Shown here: positions 53,621-61,100 of the stretch, piece after piece
Numbering within the stretch: the first letter of the stretch is position 1
How the letters are laid out: each line of letters begins with the position of its first letter
Origin: Paenibacillus urinalis
GTDB taxonomy: Bacteria > Bacillota > Bacilli > Paenibacillales > Paenibacillaceae
Direction: 5' to 3'
Length of the DNA stretch: 64,000 bases
Assembly (NCBI RefSeq): GCF_028747985.1
Contig: NZ_CP118108.1
Location: forward strand, 3,291,501-3,355,500
Program-made: the position numbers and the translations under genes
Notes under the pieces: generated by a model
Told to the model about the DNA's origin: nothing
The model's input: the letters and a program-made list of their open reading frames with translations, nothing else
Database searches by the model: none

Positions 53621-53770
53621 TTATTTATCTTCTTTTTCATCCTTGAAGGCTTCACTAATTTCATTAGCGATTGTCTCAGGCAGCTTCTCCACCTCACGTG
53701 CTGCCTCGTTCACTTCTTCAGGGACATCCTCATTCTTAATGACACCGAATTTGAAAAATTTGTTAGCCAT
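53621..53770 (-). CDS. 49-residue acidic peptide at the end of the NRPS operon
   Basis: The ORF starts at ATG 53770 behind a very strong GAGGAGGAG site and reads MANKFFKFGVIKNEDVPEEV..., ending EAFKDEKEDK. It is highly acidic, with no Cys and no clear RiPP core or leader. It lies 27 bases after the condensation-domain fragment, so it is in the NRPS operon. No family is recognised. It may be a small partner, immunity or regulatory peptide. Confidence 0.7.
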   Translation of the reverse strand: MANKFFKFGVIKNEDVPEEVNEAAREVEKLPETIANEISEAFKDEKEDK

Positions 53771-53797
53771 TTTTCTCCTCCTCTAATCATCTTTTTG

Positions 53798-55093
53798 TTA
53801 GTGTATCACAGCTTTTGCTGCGATGTTAGTATCTTCCAGCTCATTTATTATTGTATTTGGATCATGCGCGATTTGTTTCAATAAGCTCATGTAATGCTTC
53901 GTTAATATATGCATAAACTGTGGCTCAAACATAGCTGTTCGATAATCAAATTGAATCAAGTATACCTCTTCCATCTCCTGAGCAGTAACATATAGATCAT
54001 ATTCACAATAATTCCACTCGCAAGGATATGAAGAGATATAATAATCCCCTTCCTTACGATCTGCTGCAGGCATAATAAAGTTATTGAGATTAAACATGGT
54101 GTTAAACAGCGGATTTTCACCTGGAGTCAGCGGTATCTCCAAATCCTCAAGCATCCTCTCAAACGGGTAATACTGATGCTGAAAAGCCAGATTCATCATC
54201 TCTTGAACCTGTTGGAACATGGCTGTCAACGTATCATCCGAATGAACTCGGTATCTCAACGGAATTGAATTAATGAACAATCCTACGATTCCCTGTAATT
54301 CAGGACGTTCTCGACCAAATGCGTACGTGCCGACTATTAGATCTTCTTGGTTCGTTAACTGGCTCAGCAAAACGAGATAGGTGGAGTACAAGATCGTATA
54401 ATCCGTTACTTCCATATTCATCGTGATCTTCATTTGTTCGATTAAAGCTTTGGGAACCTCTACTCTGACATGACTTCCGTTATGATCTGACGTTGTTGAT
54501 TCATCAAGCTGTAATGGTGATAATTGAACAGGATGATACCCCGTAAGATATTTCTTCCAAAAGTCAGAGGCGGCTGTAAAATGTCCTTGCTCCAGCTTTG
54601 TATGCTGCCATTCAGAAAAATCTTTATACTGCAATGCTACGGGGCTCAGCTCCGAACCGTCATACAGCTTAAACAATTCATCCAAAATAATGCCAAGTGA
54701 AGTTCCATCAGAGATGGCATGATGCATATCCAACAATAGGATGTGGTCTTCCAAATCAAGCCTGAGCACCTTGGCTCTTAACAGAGGTGCAGCGTTAAGA
54801 GCAAAAGGCTGGATGAATCTCTCGATGACTTGATTCACTTCATTATGGGAGCCGAGCTGTTCCTTCTCGAGCCGGAAGCTCACTCGAGACATAACTCGCT
54901 GGATCACATGGGAGCCTTGAATTTCAAATAATGTTCTAAGCGCTTCATGACGTGATATAAGCTTCTGAAAGCTAAGCTCAAGTCTCTCCAGATCAAGAGC
55001 ACCTTGAATCCGATATGCTGTCGGCATATTCCAATCCGTATTTCCTATGCTGGACAAGTAACCGTAAGACTGATAAGGAGTGGCCGTGTACAC
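53798..55093 (-). pseudogene. C-terminal condensation domain of the NRPS, detached by a frameshift
   Basis: This 431-residue fragment is a full C domain. It contains the catalytic HHxxxDG as MHHAISDGTSLG (about 120-131), YGYLSSIGNTDWNMPTAYRI near the start and GTYAFGRERPELQG later. It starts with GTG lacking a proper ribosome binding site. The same frame continues upstream without stops to 55165, where it meets the carrier-domain end of the large NRPS (LLA|KYLDKRSV). Restoring one A makes an NRPS ending in a terminal C domain, a type that can cyclise or release products. I read it as part of the NRPS protein, not a separate gene. Confidence 0.8.
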
Positions 55094-55155
55094 CTCTTTA
55101 ATAGCGGCCGGTTCGATCGATTCGTAAAGCTCAGAACTAGTTACAGACCTCTTGT

Positions 55156-58100
55156 CTAAATACTTGCAAGGAGCTTAATGGTTGGATAATCAAAGATCGC
55201 TTGTAATTCAATCGAGACATTTAACTCCTTCTTTATTCGAGCAGACAACATCATCGCTTTAAGTGAATGGCCACCTGCTTCAAAGAAATGATCCTCTATA
55301 CCGATCTCAGCAACATTTAAGACATCACACCAAATATCATGAAGCTGTGATTCTAGTGCATTCGTTGGTCTCTCACCGCCTTTCGATCGATTCACTGGAA
55401 TTGGCAGGGCAAGCCGGTCTACTTTGCCATTCGCTGTGAGTGGCAGCTTGTCCAAGATAACCATCGACGTCGGGATCATGTATTCGGGAAGCTCTTCTCT
55501 TAAGTGATCTCTGATGAATTGATGCATTCTGTCCTGCTCTACATCTTCATCAGGAACGAGATAGGCTGCCAGGAAGGAATGACCCTGTTCATCTCTTCGT
55601 GCGGTTACGACCGCCTCTCTTATCTCCGGAAGCTCGAGCAGCTTGCTTTCGATCTCTGTCAGCTCTATTCGATTACCCCGGATCTTGACCTGGCGATCCA
55701 GCCGGTCCATGAACTCCAGATTGCCATCCGGCAGCCACCGTACCCGATCTCCTGTCCGATACACCCTCTCCCCCTGCTCGAATGGGTGCGCGATGAATCG
55801 GCTCTTCGTCAGCTCTGGCTGCTTCAAATATTCTCTGGCTAGACCGTCTCCTCCAATATACAGCTCTCCGGGTAGACCGATCGGCTGCCGCTGCCCCCAG
55901 CGGTTTAGCACGTACACTTTGGTATTGTGTATCGGTTTCCCTATCGGAACACTACTCTGAGCTCGCACATCCTCATCCACCGAATAGGTTGCTGCGAATA
56001 CCGTCGTCTCGGTCGGACCATATCCGTTAGCGATCCGATGAGGACCCAAATAATCAAGCGCCTTGATGACATGCTTCTTCGAACCGGCTTCCCCTCCAAA
56101 GAACAGCTTTCTTACATGCTTCAAGCTCGTGACATCAAAATCTACCAACGTATTAAACAAGGCTGCGGTCATAAATGCAGAGGTAATCGCATGCTGCTTC
56201 ATCACTTGCGACAACGCGGCTGCATCCAGTACCTGCGTCTTCTCAATCAGATAAAGCGTTGCTCCGTTCAGCAAAGCACCGAATATTTCATAGGTTGATC
56301 CATCAAAGGCATAGTTCGACAGCTGCAGCATCCGATCTTCCGGCTGGACATCCATGAATCCGTTATTCACACTGGTCTTCACCACGTTCCGATGTGTAGT
56401 TACCACCCCTTTGGGCTTACCCGTTGAACCCGATGTATACATGATATAGGCAGCAGACTCTGGGGATGCAGACACCTGTCCATCACGTCCGTGCTCACGG
56501 ACAAGCTCACTCCATTCTCGTCCACCACTGCTCCAGTCGATCTCCGAAAGCCACAGCACGGCACCGTTGTAACCCTCCACACGCATACCTGCCTCTGCAA
56601 TCAACAGCCTTGCTTCACTGTCTTCGAGCATATAAGACAGCCGCTCGGACGGGAAGCTTGGATCTAATGGTACATAGGCCGCTCCTGCACCCAGAATGCC
56701 CATAATCGAGATGATCATCTCAATGGAACGATCCGTCAGCAACCCGACAGTATCTCCAGGTCGTATCCCTTGAGCCTGCAGCAGGGCAGACAACTGGGCT
56801 GCACGAATGTCTAGTTCTCGGTATGTGACCATCCTGTCTTTAAATATTATTGCAGGATGATTAGGACTCCGTTCAGCCTGCGCTTCAAATAACTCCATAA
56901 TTGTAGAATCCCGAGGGTAATCTTCTACTGTGCCCTCAAACGTAGTTAATTCCAGCTTCTCCTGCGCAGTTAGCAACTCGATATCTTGAATAAGAATTTC
57001 ATGTCCAGTTACTAGCTGAACTAATACATGTTCATAATGCGCCAGCATTCTCTCGATCGTCTTCGCTGAGAACAAATGAGCGTTATATTCAATAGTTACG
57101 GCTAATTCATCATCGGTCTGTACTGCTCCCCAAGTCATATCAAATTTAGGCTGCGTACTCACCGTCTCAAATGGATGGATCTGAAGCGACGTCAATTCTA
57201 AGGAATAGGATTCCATATTCTGAAGTACAAACAATGTATCGAATAAAGGCTGAGCTGGATGATTCCTCGAAACTTTTAACTGCTCCATGAGCTCTTCTAG
57301 TGGATAGAAGCTGTGATCAAAGGCTGCTAATAGTTGATTCCGAACACGATCAATATAGTTAGCTATTGTAAGATTCCCTAACGGTTTTAGCCGAAGGGGT
57401 AACGTACTCACAAACATGCCGACCATTCCTTGAGTATCGGAGAGCTGTCTCCCCGCTTCAGGCACACCAATAATGACATCCTCTTCTTGCTTATATTTCG
57501 ATAACAAAATGGAATAAGCTCCGAACAACACCGTAAATAAGGTTGTCCGATGAGAGGACGCGATCTCCTCAAGCTGCCGCAACAGACTGGAATCAATGAT
57601 AATTCTGGAATTCGCTCCTACAGGGGGCTTGGTGCCAACATTGTTGAAATCGTATGGAAGGTTTGTTAACGGCAATTCGCCACCGAGCTCCCTGAGCCAA
57701 TACTGTTCCTCTGCTTTGTACCGTTCACTGTCTTTGTACTGCTGCTCCCACCATGCATAGTCTTTATACTGCAGCTCCGCCTTTGATCGCAGTTCCACGC
57801 CTTCATATTGCTGAAACAACTCGGTAACGATAATTCCTGTTGAGATCCCATCTGAAATACTGTGATGCATATCTAGAACAAGTACGTGCCTCGTCTCTGA
57901 TACGGAGAGCAGTCCTGCTCTGAACAGCGGCCCGGATGAAAGATCAAATGGACGAACAAACGAACGGACATATTGTTCTACTCTGGATTGATCAATAGGA
58001 CGATCCACACGACCATCGATCCAGTCCCTTCGTTCGATACTCAAATCTACATTACGATTCAGGTCAATTCTTTGTCTAAGCTCTTCCCCAATCATGACAT

Positions 58101-61100
58101 AAGAGGTTTGAAGGGCCTCATGCCTCTTCATGACTATGGAGAGGGCATCCTGCAGCTTACGGTAATCAAGGTGACCCTTAATTTCAAAAGCTAGTGGCAT
58201 ATTATAGCTGGTTCCCTCTTTTTGCAACTGCTGGATATAGTAGAGCCTCCATTGAGAAGAAGATACGGGATAGTTCTCTAATACAGGAGCAGCACTCATT
58301 GCACGTAGTCCTGTAATGTCCAATTTCTTGTCCTTTATTAAAAGGGCTTGCTCCGCTATCGTGTCATGAGTAAATATTTCCTGTAGAGAAAGCTTTACTT
58401 GTAATTCCTGGTGAACTCTGCCGGACAGCATCATGGCTTTAAGAGAATGTCCTCCGAGTTCAAAAAAATGATCTCTAATACCAATAGGTCGGGCTTTGAG
58501 AATTTCCGTCCATACTTGTACTAAGATGCGCTCGATTTCGTTTGTTGCTGAAGCATTTGAATACGCTTGGACGTAAGGCTCCGGAAGCGCAGCTCGGTCT
58601 ATTTTGCCATTCGCTGTGAGTGGCAGCTTGTCCATGATAACCATCGACGTCGGGATCATGTAATCGGGAAGCTCTTCTCTTAAGTGATCTCTGATGAATT
58701 GATGCATTCGGTCCTGCTCTACACCTTCATCAGGAACGAGATAGGCTGCCAGGAAGGAATGACCCTGTTCATCTCTTCGTGCGGTTACGACCGCCTCTCT
58801 TATCTCCGGAAGCTCGAGCAGCTTGCTTTCGATCTCTGTCAGCTCTATTCGATTACCCCGGATCTTGACCTGGTGATCCAGCCGGTCCATGAACTCCAGA
58901 TTGCCATCCGGCAGCCACCGTACCCGATCTCCTGTCCGATACAACCTCTCCCCCTGCTCGAATGGGTGCGCGATGAATCGGCTCTTCGTCAGCTCTGGCT
59001 GCTTCAAATATTCTCTGGCTAGACCGTCTCCTCCAATATACAGCTCTCCGGGTAGACCGATCGGCTGCCGCTGCCCCCAGCGGTTTAGCACGTACACTTT
59101 GGTATTGTGTATCGGTTTCCCTATCGGAACACTACTCTGAGCTCGCACATCCTCATCCACCGAATAGGTTGCTGCGAATACCGTCGTCTCGGTCGGACCA
59201 TATCCGTTACAGATCCGATGAGGACCCAAATAATCAAGCGCCTTGATGACATGCTTCTTCGAACCGGCTTCCCCTCCAAAGAACAGCTTTCTTACATACT
59301 TCAAGCTCGTGACATCAAAATCTACCAACGTATTAAACAAGGCTGACGTCATAAATGCGGAGGTAATCGCATGCTGCTTCATCACTTGCGACAACGCGGC
59401 TGCATCCAGTACCTGCGTCTTCTCAATCAGATAAAGCGTTGCTCCGTTCAGCAAAGCACCGAATATTTCATAGGTTGATCCATCAAAGGCATAGTTCGAC
59501 AGCTGCAGCATCCGATCTTCCGGCTGGACATCCATAAATCCGTTATTCACACTGGTCTTCACCACGTTCCGATGTGTAGATACCACCCCTTTGGGCTTAC
59601 CCGTTGAACCCGATGTATACATGATATAGGCAGCAGACTCTGGGGATGCAGACACCTGTCCATCACGTCCGTGCTCATGGACAAGCTCACTCCATTCTCG
59701 TCCACCACTGCTCCAGTCGATCTCCGAAAGCCACAGCACGGCGCCGTTGTAACCCTCCACACGCATACCTGGCTCTGCAATCAACAGCCTTGCTTCACTG
59801 TCTTCGAGCATATAAGACAACCGCTCGGACGGGAAGCTCGGATCTAGTGGTACATAGGCCGCTCCTGCACCGAGAATTCCCATAATTGAGATGATCATTT
59901 CAATGGAACGATCCGTCATCAGCCCGACAGTATCTCCAGGTCGTATTCCTTGATCCCGCAGCAGGGCAGACAACTGGGCTGCACGCATGCCGAGTTCTTG
60001 GTATGTGACCACCCTGTCTTTAAATACAATTGCGGGATGATCTGGGCTCCGCTCAGCTTGCATTCGGAATAGCTCCATAATTGTGGAATCCCGGGGGTAA
60101 TCTACGGTTGTACCTTCAAACGCATTCAATTGCAGCTTCTCTTTATCTGTTAACAATTGGACATCTTTGATTCGATCCAGCAGTGGATCAACGATTTGTT
60201 CAAGAATATGCTCATAGTGAGATGCCAATCCTCTAATAGCCGAATCAGAATATATCTCTTGATTAAATTCAACAGTCATCAGAATAGTGTCTTCTTGTTC
60301 AACTCCTGCCCAAACCATGTCAAACTTAGATTGGCCGGATGGAACCTCTAACTGGTTTACTTTTACATTTTCAATGAGTAACTCTGCGATATTCATATTC
60401 TGTAGAACAAATAGCGTATCAAATAATCGGCTTTTACCAGAAGCTCTATTTACATTTAATTCCTCCATCAATTCATCCAGTGGATAATCGGCATGCTGGT
60501 AAGCTTCAAGCATCGTCTTCTTCAATTCCTCAACATACCCATCAATGGATAAATCTGCTTTGGGCTCACTTTGTAGTGCCAATGTTTGGACAAACATGCC
60601 CACGACAGGTTCCACTTCTGGAAGATCTCTTCCGGCAACGGGAATTCCGACCACGATTTTTTCCTGCTCCGCATATTTGGATAACAGAATATAATAACCC
60701 GCTATTAAGAGCATATACAAAGTAATATCTTTTTCCTTCATTTTCTTTTTCAATTTGCCTACCAGTACTGGGTTCAAATGAAATGAGTACTTTGCCGCTT
60801 TAGAGCTCTGATTAGAACCTCCACGTCGTTCAGCGGTTGGCAAAACCAACTCGGGAACCTCATCTTTATACATCCCCGTCCAGTAATGTTTAGCAGCAAG
60901 ATACTGCTCGCTCTTACGATGCTGCTCTTCCCAAACCGCATAATCTTTATATTGAATAGACAGGTCGGGGAGCTCCTCTTCCTTGTATAGCTTGAATAAC
61001 TCATTAAAAATAATGGAAGTCGAAACTCCATCTGAAACGATATGATGCATATCAATAAATAGAAGATGGTGTTCATCCGATTGCTTTTTAAGGACAGCCC

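Noticed and set aside
55504..55842. Plus-strand ORF of 112 residues inside the NRPS (also at 58684-59022)
   Set aside because: It is an antisense shadow of the repeated adenylation domain; the duplicate exists only because the NRPS DNA is duplicated.
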